From positions 1-32,275 of the forward strand of contig VGZZ01000029.1 of NCBI GenBank assembly GCA_016872285.1: 32,275 nt of DNA, read 5' to 3'. This stretch comes from SAR202 cluster bacterium (GTDB lineage Bacteria > Chloroflexota > Dehalococcoidia > Lucifugimonadales > GCA-2712585). The stretch's first letter is position 1; every line of letters begins with the position of its first letter. Below are positions 24,926-32,113 of this stretch, piece after piece. Under the pieces are notes generated by a model. That model was given only the letters and a program-made list of their open reading frames with translations. It did no database searches and was not told the origin of the DNA. The position numbers and the translations under genes were made by a program.

Positions 24926-25801
24926 TCAATCAGGACTTATAGCCGGCTTTCTCTCCGCCACCCTCCTCCCCGACGCCCTCCGCCCCCACGCCATCCTCCG
25001 ACCCCTCAGACTCGTCCCCGCCAGCGTCACCACAAACAGCCCCGCCGCCACCAGCACAATCGTAGCCCCTGACGATACGTCGATGTAGTAGCTCAGATAT
25101 ATCCCCGCCAGCCCGCAGAACCCGCCCAGCGCCGTGGACAGCGCCATCATCGTCTTGAAACTATTTGTTAATAATCTAGCGACGATGGGTGGAATCACTA
25201 TCGCCGCCGCTATCAGCGTCACCCCCAAAACCTGCATAGACACCACTATCGTCGCCGCCAGCACCAGCGAGAACCCCGTGTCCACCCACCCCGTCGGCAC
25301 CCCATAATACCTCGCTACCTCTTCATCGAAGGTCGTGAACAGGAACAGCTTGTAGCCGACGAACACCAGCACCGCCGCCGACGCCGACACCACCGCCAGC
25401 GCCAAAATGTCCCCATTGCTCACCCCCAAAATGTTGCCGAACAGCGCCGCGTCAAAGCTCCGCGTAAACGTCTTGTACCGGCTGATAAGCGCGATGCCCA
25501 CCGCGAAGCTGGCCGTCGTGATAATGCCGATGGCCGCGTCTGCCCCTATCTTCCGCTCCCGTGTGGTTAAACTGATAAGCAGCGCTGATATAAACCCCCA
25601 CAGGCTCGCGCCGACATAGAAGTTAAAGGACATAACGTAACTGACCACCGCGCCGCCGAAGACGGCGTGCGACAGCCCGTGCCCAATGTATGACATCCGC
25701 CGCAGCACAATGTACACGCCGATAAGCCCGCACAGGGCGCTGGCCAGCGTAGCCGCAATAAGCCCTTTAACGAAGAACTCGTACTCAAAAGGCTCAAACA
25801 C
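24926..25801 (-). CDS. Zinc/manganese-type ABC transporter permease
   Basis: 291 residues with about eight hydrophobic segments. Family features are GLIGVYIVLRRMSYIGHGLSHAVFGG near the N-terminus, FGNILGVSNGDILAL in the middle, and VLGVTLIAAAIVIPPIVARLL, the segment contacting the ATPase. It forms the inner-membrane channel for the binding protein at 26853 and the ATPase at 25960. The last 25 residues are Arg/Lys-rich and probably cytoplasmic. The start is a GTG with only a weak GAGGTTGAG upstream. It is separated from the ATPase gene by 158 bases containing a repeat (25880-25925). Confidence 0.9.
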   Translation of the reverse strand: MFEPFEYEFFVKGLIAATLASALCGLIGVYIVLRRMSYIGHGLSHAVFGGAVVSYVMSFNFYVGASLWGFISALLISLTTRERKIGADAAIGIITTASFAVGIALISRYKTFTRSFDAALFGNILGVSNGDILALAVVSASAAVLVFVGYKLFLFTTFDEEVARYYGVPTGWVDTGFSLVLAATIVVSMQVLGVTLIAAAIVIPPIVARLLTNSFKTMMALSTALGGFCGLAGIYLSYYIDVSSGATIVLVAAGLFVVTLAGTSLRGRRMAWGRRASGRRVAERKPAISPD

Positions 25802-25879
25802 CGCTCAACCTCTGATATCCTTGCTGCGCACTGCAGCAGTGCAATTAAAACCCATGGGGTGAGGGGCATCCCGCAAACC

Positions 25880-25925
25880 TTCTTCTCCCTTGATGGGAGA
25901 AGGTGCAGGATGAGGGTGAAACCCT
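25880..25925. repeat. Hairpin repeat inside the metal ABC operon
   Basis: cttctcccttgatgggagaag is followed by gtgcaggatgagggtgaaac. Same family as 19706-19785 and 1250-1330. It sits between the ATPase and permease genes. Confidence 0.8.
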
Positions 25926-25959
25926 AGCTCCACGAGACGGACATTAGAGCTACTTCCCA

Positions 25960-26844
25960 TTACCCCCTCTCAGCCTCAGATGAATTAACGCCAACCACCT
26001 TGTGCTCGTGCGACCCGTGGGACGGCTTCGCTCCGCCGTTGCGGCCATAGGCGTGGGACCGCTCCCCCACCAGCGTCAGGCCGTTGTAGTGGATTACCGG
26101 CATGTCCGCCCCGTAAGTCCGGCTCAAGGTCTCCGTCGTGAACACCTCCGACGGCGGCCCTGACGCCAGCACCCGCCCGTTGATGCACACCACCCACGGC
26201 AAATGCGCCGCCACCGAGTTTATCTCGTGCGTCGTCAGCACTATGGTCACGCCGTCGTGGTTAAGGTCGTGCAGCAGGTGCATCACGTCGTCGCGAGTCT
26301 TTATGTCCACCCCCGACGTCGGCTCGTCCAAAAGCAGCAGCTTGGGGCTGCTCACCAGCGCCCTCGCCAGGAACACCCGCTGTTGCTGCCCCCCGGACAG
26401 CTCCCGTATGTGCCGCTTGGACAGGCCTCCAATTCCTAGCCTTTCCATGATATCCAACGCGGCTTTTTTATCCCGCGCTCCAAACCACGGAAACGCCACC
26501 TTGTCCATCGTGCGCCCCATCATCACCGCCTCCTCCACCGTCACCGGAAAGTTCCAGTCGATGGCCTCCAACTGCGGCACGTAACCCGCCCTCGGCCTCT
26601 TCTCCCCCACCAGCGTCCCATCCACCACCGCCCGGCCCTCATATATCTCCACCGCGCCCAGGATGGCCCGCAGCAGCGTCGTCTTCCCAGACCCGCTCGG
26701 CCCTAGCAGCCCCACAAAGTCGCCTTCATGTACCACCAGGTCCACGTTCTGAAGAACAGCCTGACCGTTATATCCGCAGGTCATCCCCTCCAGGCTCACC
26801 GCTGGCTTCTCGCGACGCCGCTCATGTGGATATGGATGCAGCAT
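25960..26844 (-). CDS. Zinc/manganese-type ABC transporter ATP-binding protein
   Basis: 294 residues. Walker A GPSGSGKTT is at 48-56, Q-loop YVPQLEAIDWNFPVTVEE near 88-105, signature LSGGQQQRV at 149-157, and Walker B LLLLDEP at 169-175. The H-loop is VLTTHEIN. The IDWNFPVTV(E/D)E wording after the Q-loop is typical of ZnuC/MntA-type ATPases. The C-terminal 45 residues are His-, Gly- and Ser-rich (HSHAYGRNGGAKPSHGSHEH-like), perhaps a metal-binding tail. It starts 8 bases after the stop of the binding-protein gene. It energises metal import through the permease at 24926. Confidence 0.92.
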   Translation of the reverse strand: MLHPYPHERRREKPAVSLEGMTCGYNGQAVLQNVDLVVHEGDFVGLLGPSGSGKTTLLRAILGAVEIYEGRAVVDGTLVGEKRPRAGYVPQLEAIDWNFPVTVEEAVMMGRTMDKVAFPWFGARDKKAALDIMERLGIGGLSKRHIRELSGGQQQRVFLARALVSSPKLLLLDEPTSGVDIKTRDDVMHLLHDLNHDGVTIVLTTHEINSVAAHLPWVVCINGRVLASGPPSEVFTTETLSRTYGADMPVIHYNGLTLVGERSHAYGRNGGAKPSHGSHEHKVVGVNSSEAERG

Positions 26845-26852
26845 TCAGTCCT

Positions 26853-27851
26853 CTATTGCGGGTACACCGCGCCGCTCGACCCTTCGAACACCGGGCTGGG
26901 ATCCAGCCCCGACAGCTTGCTCTTGTCGCCCCCCAGGGCCTCGACCATAATCTCCATGTTCTGCGATATCAGACCCAGGTACGAATGTCTGGCATCCCCC
27001 GGCGCGCCGGGCAGGTCGTCGTCCCGCAGGCTGTCGACAAACCTGGCCCCGCCTTCTCTGGCGATCTGTTGCAGCACCGGACTCGGAAACACCTCCGACC
27101 CGAACACCGCCGGTAATTTCAGATCCCTTACTTGGTCTATCAGATTCGCCACCTCCCTCGCCGACGGCTCCGAGAAGTCGGCGGGCTGCGCCGCTCCCAC
27201 CACCTCCATCCCGTACCGCCTCGCGAAATACGCCCACGAGTCGTGGTAGGTCAGCAGCTTCCGGTTCTGCGATGGTATGCTGGCGATTGCCTCCTTGATC
27301 ATCCTATCGTAGTCCACAATGCGCTCCCGAAACTCCGCCAGGTTCGCGTCGTAGTATTCTTTGTTTTCCGGGTCCATCTCCACCAGCTTGCCGTGAATAA
27401 GTTCGGCGTACCGCAGCCCCAGCATAGGGTCGGGCCACAGGTGCGGGTTGGGGTGTCCCTCCGACTCGGGAAAGCTGAAGTCGAAGGCCCACTCACCCCT
27501 GCTGATAGTGTTGTCCCCAAGCAGCAACACCTGCGCAGAGGCCTTCTTGTTCGCCTCCGCCATCTCCAGCGTCGGCTCCTCTAAAAACAGTCCGTTCACC
27601 ACAATCAAGTCCGCCTCCGACAGCAGCCTCGCCACCGAAGGCGCAGGCTCAAACGTATGCGAGTTCACCCCCTCCGGCACAATCCCCTCCACTCTAATTC
27701 TCTCCCCCCCAATGTTCTCCGCAATGCTCGTTATCGGCGACACCGTCGTCACCACCTTCAGCTTCGTCCCGTCACTATTGCTATCGTCTCCACACGCCAG
27801 CGCAAAAACGGTCGCGGCCAGGGTAAGTATGACCAGGAGTCGGCTAATCAC
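26853..27851 (-). CDS. znuA: Zinc-type ABC transporter substrate-binding lipoprotein (ZnuA/TroA family)
   Basis: 332 residues from a GTG. The signal peptide ends in FALAC, so Cys20 should be lipidated and the protein anchored outside the membrane. Metal ligands fit the family: His65 (NSHTFEP), His137 (NPHLWPDP), His203 (TYHDSWAYF) and an Asp in FVDSLRDDD (273 or nearby). The third ligand being His rather than Glu favours zinc over manganese, although ligand type alone is not decisive. The usual His-rich loop of proteobacterial ZnuA is absent. AGGAAAGGGAAA lies upstream. It heads the importer genes, with a Fur-family regulator one repeat-filled gap upstream on the same strand. Confidence 0.9.
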   Translation of the reverse strand: MISRLLVILTLAATVFALACGDDSNSDGTKLKVVTTVSPITSIAENIGGERIRVEGIVPEGVNSHTFEPAPSVARLLSEADLIVVNGLFLEEPTLEMAEANKKASAQVLLLGDNTISRGEWAFDFSFPESEGHPNPHLWPDPMLGLRYAELIHGKLVEMDPENKEYYDANLAEFRERIVDYDRMIKEAIASIPSQNRKLLTYHDSWAYFARRYGMEVVGAAQPADFSEPSAREVANLIDQVRDLKLPAVFGSEVFPSPVLQQIAREGGARFVDSLRDDDLPGAPGDARHSYLGLISQNMEIMVEALGGDKSKLSGLDPSPVFEGSSGAVYPQ

Positions 27852-27933
27852 TATTATTATTTCCCTTTCCTCATTTCGCTTCTGTTTGCTTTGGATGTTG
27901 TGCGCCAGTCTCGGCGCTCACTCTCCCATCTGG

Positions 27934-28143
27934 TCCCCCTTCTTCTCCTATTGCAAAGGAGAAGAAGGGGTTAGAGCCTGCCCTGAGCTTGTCGAAGGGG
28001 GATGATGAGGTGATCCTTATTTTCTCTTCCCCTTCTTCCAGCAGGCTGTACTCAGTCCCGATGCAGTCGGGAAAGGGGCCAGGGGATGGTATCCCGATTA
28101 TGAACAAGGAATGTATTCTGCGTCATACGCCTTGAGGGGAAGA
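27934..28143. repeat. About 200-base interspersed repeat, copy 1 (inside fur-znu region)
   Basis: It begins with a hairpin (ccccttcttctcctattgc/aaaggagaagaagggg), then gcctgccctgagcttgtcga, gatgatgaggtgatc, cagtcccgatgcagtcggga and ggggccaggggatggtat. Nearly the same order and sequence occur at 31740-31911, and a shortened form at 12341-12488. It fills most of the space between the Fur-family gene and the binding-protein gene. Confidence 0.88.
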
Positions 28144-28210
28144 TTAGGATTAGGTCGGAACCTTGGCGTGGCGGAAGTTACCACTTAACACTCCTAACCG
28201 AAAAGTATCC

Positions 28211-28648
28211 TCATTTCCTCCCAGTTTTCTTGGCGCACTTCGCGCACACGCCCGTCACCGTAAAATTGTCCAGGTCCGGCTCAAAAGCGAACTCCTTGAC
28301 CAGCGTCTGTCGAAAGGCCTTGAGATAGGCCGGGTCCAGGTTGTACGCGCCCCCGCACGCCCGGCACACCATATGGTGATGCTTCCTATGCGGGTCCGTC
28401 AGCTCAAAATGCAGCCGGTCCCCAATCGCCACCTCCGTCACCACCCCCAGCTTCTTCAGCAAGTGCAGTGTCCGATAAACCGTGGCGACATCTATATACG
28501 GGTACGACTCCTTCGCCCTCCCGTATACCTCATCAACCCCCAGATGATCGTCGCTGTGCGCCACTATGTTCAGGATCAGCATCCGCTGCGGCGTCAGCCG
28601 TACTCCCCGCTCCCGCAAAGATTCAATGGTATCCGAATGTCTTGTCAT
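28211..28648 (-). CDS. Fur-family metal-dependent transcriptional regulator
   Basis: 145 residues from the ATG at 28648. An ATG at 28684 is in frame but would read the operator palindrome as protein, so the shorter form is preferred. The DNA-binding winged helix includes RLTPQRMLILNIV and YIDVATVYRTLHLLKKLGVV. The metal site has HRKHHHMVCRACG. Two CxxC pairs (95-98 and 135-138) fit the structural zinc of Zur, PerR and Gram-positive Fur types. Its position ahead of a zinc-type importer suggests Zur, but the operator resembles Nur sites, so the metal is not settled. No Shine-Dalgarno sequence is seen before the ATG. It is expressed from the promoter at 28684-28712 and probably represses itself. 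Confidence 0.9.
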   Translation of the reverse strand: MTRHSDTIESLRERGVRLTPQRMLILNIVAHSDDHLGVDEVYGRAKESYPYIDVATVYRTLHLLKKLGVVTEVAIGDRLHFELTDPHRKHHHMVCRACGGAYNLDPAYLKAFRQTLVKEFAFEPDLDNFTVTGVCAKCAKKTGRK

Positions 28649-28660
28649 GCAAAAACTAGA

Positions 28661-28680
28661 TGTTGCAATTATTTGCAACA
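28661..28680 (-). promoter_or_regulatory. Palindromic operator before the Fur-family gene
   Basis: tgttgcaa-ataa-ttgcaaca on the minus strand, with perfect eight-base arms and a four-base centre. It begins 3 bases downstream of the -10 element, so it covers the expected transcription start. The TTGCAA half-sites recall Streptomyces Nur boxes (TTGCAA-N5-TTGCAA) and rhizobial Mur sites. Self-regulation by the adjacent regulator is inferred. Confidence 0.82.
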
Positions 28681-28683
28681 ACA

Positions 28684-28712
28684 AAGATAGGCGTTACCCC
28701 GACCTATGTCAA
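28684..28712 (-). promoter_or_regulatory. Promoter of the Fur-family gene
   Basis: A perfect TTGACA (28712-28707), exactly 17 bases, then TATCTT (28689-28684). Confidence 0.8.
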
Positions 28713-28787
28713 CTGTTCTTACGAGGCGGTTCTCATTGCATGTATATGCCCAACACAGGGCTGGGACTCATGAAGAAGAACCGTAAC

Positions 28788-28866
28788 TGTCATTCTGAGA
28801 CGCAGTCGAAGCCTGCCCTGAGCCTGGTCGAAGGGAATCTAATCAACGTGTCTGCTACCACGCCCC
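28788..28866. repeat. Interspersed repeat (tgtcattctgagacgcagtc family), copy 1
   Basis: tgtcattctgagacgcagtc, then gaagcctgccctgagcctgg, tcgaagggaatctaatca and cgtg-ctgc-accac. Almost identical to 31966-32045; a reduced copy is at 6818-6870. Confidence 0.85.
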
Positions 28867-29031
28867 ATCTTAAACTTACACCTCAACCTCGGAATGTAGG
28901 GGCGAGGTCACTCCACCACCGCTATTCTTTATACGACGTGGAGGCTCGATTTATCGGCCCTCGCCCTCCCCCTCTCCTCCCCCATATGAGTTCTATTACA
29001 CGTGAAGGATTGAGGCTGTAAACAAGAGATA

Positions 29032-29147
29032 GAATTGTATTCCGAGCGTAGTCTCCCCAACCTTAGTTTCTATTCAATTAGGGAAGCTCGATTTATCGGC
29101 TTGTACTCGCACGAGGTCGAGGAATCTGTCATGACCGCAGCCTGGCC
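29032..29147. repeat. 118-base interspersed repeat, copy 2
   Basis: Same order and nearly the same sequence as 11011-11128, with a few substitutions (for example gctcgatttatc against gctcaatttatc). Confidence 0.85.
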
Positions 29148-29225
29148 ATCATCCTTGCCACTACGCTACGCATCTCTTCTCGTCTGCGATAGCGCAAACA
29201 GTACCCAGCCTCCGAACCCGGCCCT

Positions 29226-30326
29226 CTACCCCATCCGCCACCCCGGCTGCGACAGCACGTCTGCCAGCGGCGACACGCCTCCAATCAGGCTGAGGTCAAT
29301 GGCCTTCACGTCCGCCACCCCGCACATCGCCATCGTCATCTGTGTCTCCTCCCGCAGCACCTGCAGCACCCCTCGTACTCCCTCCTCACCGGCTACCGCC
29401 AGCCCCCAGAACACCGGCCTCCCAATCAATACCGCCCTCGCCCCCAACGCCAGCGCCTTCACTATGTCGCTGCCGCGGCGTATCCCTCCATCCACATACA
29501 CCTCCGCCTTCCCGTCCACCGCCTCCACCACCTCCGGCAGCATCTCTATGGCCGAAAATTCGGTGTCCAGGATGCCTCCGCCATGGTTCGACACTACCAC
29601 CGCCTTGGCGCCGTGCTCCACGCACCGCCGCGCGTCGTCCCCGCGCATCACGCCCTTGGGAATAACCGGCAGTCGAGTCTTCGACGCCAGCCACTCCAAG
29701 TCCTCAAACGTCGCGCCTGGGTCTCGAATATCGAATAAAACCTTGCTCCCCTCGCCGTTCTCTTTCAGCCCCAGCCCCTTGTAGTTGGGCAGCGTCAGGC
29801 TTGCGTTGCTGTTCCGCAAGTCCCGGTCCCGCTTAGGCCGCGCCTTGGAGTCCACCGTCACGCATATAGCCTTGTACCCCGCCTTCTCCGCTCGATTTGC
29901 AAACTCTAGATTTAGCCCTTTGTCCCTGAAGAAGTACTGCTGGAACCATCGCGTTCCCGCCCCCGCCAATGCCACCTCCTCCATCGTCTTCAGCGCCGCC
30001 GAGCTTAGCATCATCACCACGCCCTCCGCTCCCGCCGCCCTCACCGACGCCACCTCCCCGTCCTTGTGCGCCCGGGCGTGGAACCCTGCTGGCGCCAGCA
30101 TCACCGGAAATGACATCTTGTGCCCCAGTACCGTGGTGGCTGTCTTTACGCTGCTCACGTCCGTCAGCATCTTAGGCCGCAGCATAATCGTTCCGTAAAT
30201 CTCGCGATTTCGCCGCAGCGTGAACTCCTCCCCCGCTCCGCCGGCGATACGCTGGTACTCGAGGCTCGGCATCCGCTTCTTGGCCTCGGCCTCATACTCG
30301 AAAAGGTTTATCAGGTTCTCGGCCAT
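29226..30326 (-). CDS. FMN-dependent 2-hydroxy-acid oxidase homologue with altered active site
   Basis: 366 residues, TIM-barrel flavoenzyme family of glycolate oxidase and lactate/mandelate dehydrogenases. FMN-site features are present: Lys224 (IPKGV), VDGGIRRGSD with Arg283, and ALALGARAVLIGRP. The catalytic base His248 (SNHG) and Asp159 are kept. Against spinach glycolate oxidase, however, Tyr24 is Arg26, Tyr129 is Phe133, and the substrate-binding Arg257 is Gly251 (SNHGGGILD instead of SNHGxRQLD). Three of the residues that bind a 2-hydroxy-acid carboxylate are therefore changed, and the substrate is likely different. AGGAGA precedes the ATG. It lies 12 bases after its paralogue's stop, in an operon. 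Confidence 0.88.
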   Translation of the reverse strand: MAENLINLFEYEAEAKKRMPSLEYQRIAGGAGEEFTLRRNREIYGTIMLRPKMLTDVSSVKTATTVLGHKMSFPVMLAPAGFHARAHKDGEVASVRAAGAEGVVMMLSSAALKTMEEVALAGAGTRWFQQYFFRDKGLNLEFANRAEKAGYKAICVTVDSKARPKRDRDLRNSNASLTLPNYKGLGLKENGEGSKVLFDIRDPGATFEDLEWLASKTRLPVIPKGVMRGDDARRCVEHGAKAVVVSNHGGGILDTEFSAIEMLPEVVEAVDGKAEVYVDGGIRRGSDIVKALALGARAVLIGRPVFWGLAVAGEEGVRGVLQVLREETQMTMAMCGVADVKAIDLSLIGGVSPLADVLSQPGWRMG

Positions 30327-30338
30327 TCTAGTCTCCTG

Positions 30339-31469
30339 CTACGCGATGGGCGGCCTCAGCCCGCCGATGTTCGACAGCGCCGCCATCAACGGCGACGTGG
30401 TGCCCACAAAGCTGCGGTCAATGCTCTCCAGGTCCGGCGTCCCGCACATAGCCATGGTTATCTCCAGCTCCTCCCTAAGCATCTGCAAGACCGACCGCAG
30501 GCCCTCCTCGCCTCCCACCGCCAGCCCCCAGAACAACGGCCTGCCAATGAGCACCGCCTTGGCCCCCAACGCCAGCGCCTTGAATATATCCGTCCCTCGG
30601 CGAATCCCCCCGTCCAGATACACCTCCAGCTTCCCGTCCGATGCGTCCACCACCTCCGGCAGCACCTCGATAGTCGCGAAGGTCGTGTCTAGCTGCCGCG
30701 CTCCGTGGTTGGACACTATCAGTCCCTTTACACCATGCTCGGCGCACAGTCTGGCGTCCTCCCCTGTCATAATTCCCTTCACGATAACCGGCATCGTCGT
30801 GTTGGACAGCACCCAGTCCAGGTCCTTCCAGCTAGCCCCCGGGTCGCGAATGTCGTTGAGCCCTGCCGGAGCGTCGGGCGTGAACTCCCACGAATACGGC
30901 TTCAGCTTCAGCCCCGCATAGTTGGGCGGCGAGTCGCTCACATACTTGTTTCGAATGTTCCGCTCCCGCTTGGGCTTCACCTTGGAGTCCAGTGTCAGGC
31001 ATATAACGCTGTACCCCGCCTCCTCCGCCCGCTGCATCATCTCTTTGGTCAGTCCAGGATCGCGATAGATGTACTGCTGGAACCATATCGGCCCTGTAGC
31101 GTGCTTCGACACCTCCTCCAGCGTGTGGCTCGCCGCCGAGCTGACAACCATCAGCGTCCCCTCCGCGCCCGCCGCCTTCACCGTCGCTATCTCGGCGTCC
31201 GGGTGCGCCCGCTTGTGTGCCCCGGCCGGGTCCAGCATGATCGGGAACTTGATAGGATGCCCCAAAACGCTGGTCGACGTATCGATGTGGCTTACGTCTG
31301 TCAGCACCCTGGGCTTCAGCAAAATCGACTCGTAGACCGCGCGAGTCCGGCGCAGCGTTATCTCGTCCGTCGCCCCGCCGGCGATGAAATCGTACTGCTC
31401 CTTGGGCAGCGTCTTCTTCGCGACTGCCTCGTAATCGTAAATGTTGACCAGGCGTGACTTGTCCAGCAT
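30339..31469 (-). CDS. FMN-dependent 2-hydroxy-acid oxidase/dehydrogenase
   Basis: 376 residues, same family as the next gene and probably a tandem duplicate. Here the active site is mostly canonical: Tyr135 (QQYIY), Asp161, Lys231 (IVKGI), His255 and Arg258 (SNHGARQLD), and Arg290 (DGGIRRGTD). Only the Tyr24 position is Phe (YDFIAGG, residue 28). It should oxidise a small 2-hydroxy acid such as lactate or glycolate to the 2-oxo acid; whether O2 or a quinone takes the electrons cannot be read from this. No membrane anchor is seen. GAGGAGA lies upstream of the ATG. It is first in a two-gene operon. Confidence 0.92.
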   Translation of the reverse strand: MLDKSRLVNIYDYEAVAKKTLPKEQYDFIAGGATDEITLRRTRAVYESILLKPRVLTDVSHIDTSTSVLGHPIKFPIMLDPAGAHKRAHPDAEIATVKAAGAEGTLMVVSSAASHTLEEVSKHATGPIWFQQYIYRDPGLTKEMMQRAEEAGYSVICLTLDSKVKPKRERNIRNKYVSDSPPNYAGLKLKPYSWEFTPDAPAGLNDIRDPGASWKDLDWVLSNTTMPVIVKGIMTGEDARLCAEHGVKGLIVSNHGARQLDTTFATIEVLPEVVDASDGKLEVYLDGGIRRGTDIFKALALGAKAVLIGRPLFWGLAVGGEEGLRSVLQMLREELEITMAMCGTPDLESIDRSFVGTTSPLMAALSNIGGLRPPIA

Positions 31470-31739
31470 GACGGGTCTCCTCAGCGATAAGCCATTGGCG
31501 CAGCGGAGTATATGACGCCCTCAAAGCACGGTCAATCCACACGCCAACATACCCCCTGACCAGTCATGAAAGCACGATTACGTTTCCTACCCCATCCGGT
31601 TAATCCGCTGTCTCCCCACCACCCTTAGGTGGCTGATGCTATTCCAGGACTGTAGCACCTTTGCACGAAAACTAAGCCGGCGCTTTTTGGAAGAGTCAAG
31701 CGGAAGCAAAACCCGCGCCGAGAGGGGGGTGTCCCCTCA

Positions 31740-31911
31740 GGTTCCCCTTCTTCTCCTATCGCGAAGGAGAAGAAGGGGTTAGAGCCTGCCCTGAGCTTGT
31801 CGAAGGGGGATGATGAGGTGATCTTATTTTCTCTTCCCCTTCCAGCAGGCTGTACTCAGTCCCGATGCAGTCGGGAAAGGGGCCAGGGGATGGTATACCG
31901 AGTGAGAACAA
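31740..31911. repeat. About 200-base interspersed repeat, copy 2
   Basis: Matches 27934-28108 almost throughout, including the leading hairpin (ccccttcttctcctatcgc/gaaggagaagaagggg) and cagtcccgatgcagtcggga. The hairpin loop bases differ in a compensated way (ttgcaa against tcgcga), which keeps the pairing. Confidence 0.88.
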
Positions 31912-31965
31912 GTCTGGCGTTTCATGCAAAGTGGACTGTAGTTAATAAAAAGAGTGAGTCATGTA

Positions 31966-32045
31966 TGTCATTCTGAGACGCAGTCGAAGCCTGCCCTGAG
32001 CCTGGTCGAAGGGAATCTAATCACCGTGACTGCCACCACACCACA
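31966..32045. repeat. Interspersed repeat (tgtcattctgagacgcagtc family), copy 2
   Basis: Nearly identical to 28788-28866. It directly follows, after about 55 bases, a copy of the large repeat. Confidence 0.85.
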
Positions 32046-32113
32046 TCCACCCACCCACACCCTTCCGTCCCATCCCCCTACCAACGGCAACAAACGCCGC
32101 TAGCGTCACCCCC

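Larger units (their letters stand above)
28713..29225. other. Intergenic region filled with two repeat copies
   Basis: About 510 bases with no supported gene. Repeat copies at 28788-28866 and 29032-29147 occupy much of it. A plus-strand frame of about 150 codons crosses the region, but it is made of repeat sequence. Confidence 0.55.
31470..32113. other. Intergenic region with two repeats
   Basis: About 640 bases without a supported gene. It holds the large repeat copy at 31740-31911 and the shorter one at 31966-32045. The promoter of the oxidase pair should lie near 31480-31560, but I see no strong match. Confidence 0.5.

Noticed and set aside
28649-28684. Fur-family start at the ATG at 28684
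   Set aside because: It would translate the operator palindrome as MLLQIIAT and begin inside the -10 element of the promoter.
100-32045. CRISPR array
   Set aside because: The repeats are scattered between genes, differ in length, and are never regularly spaced with unique spacers.
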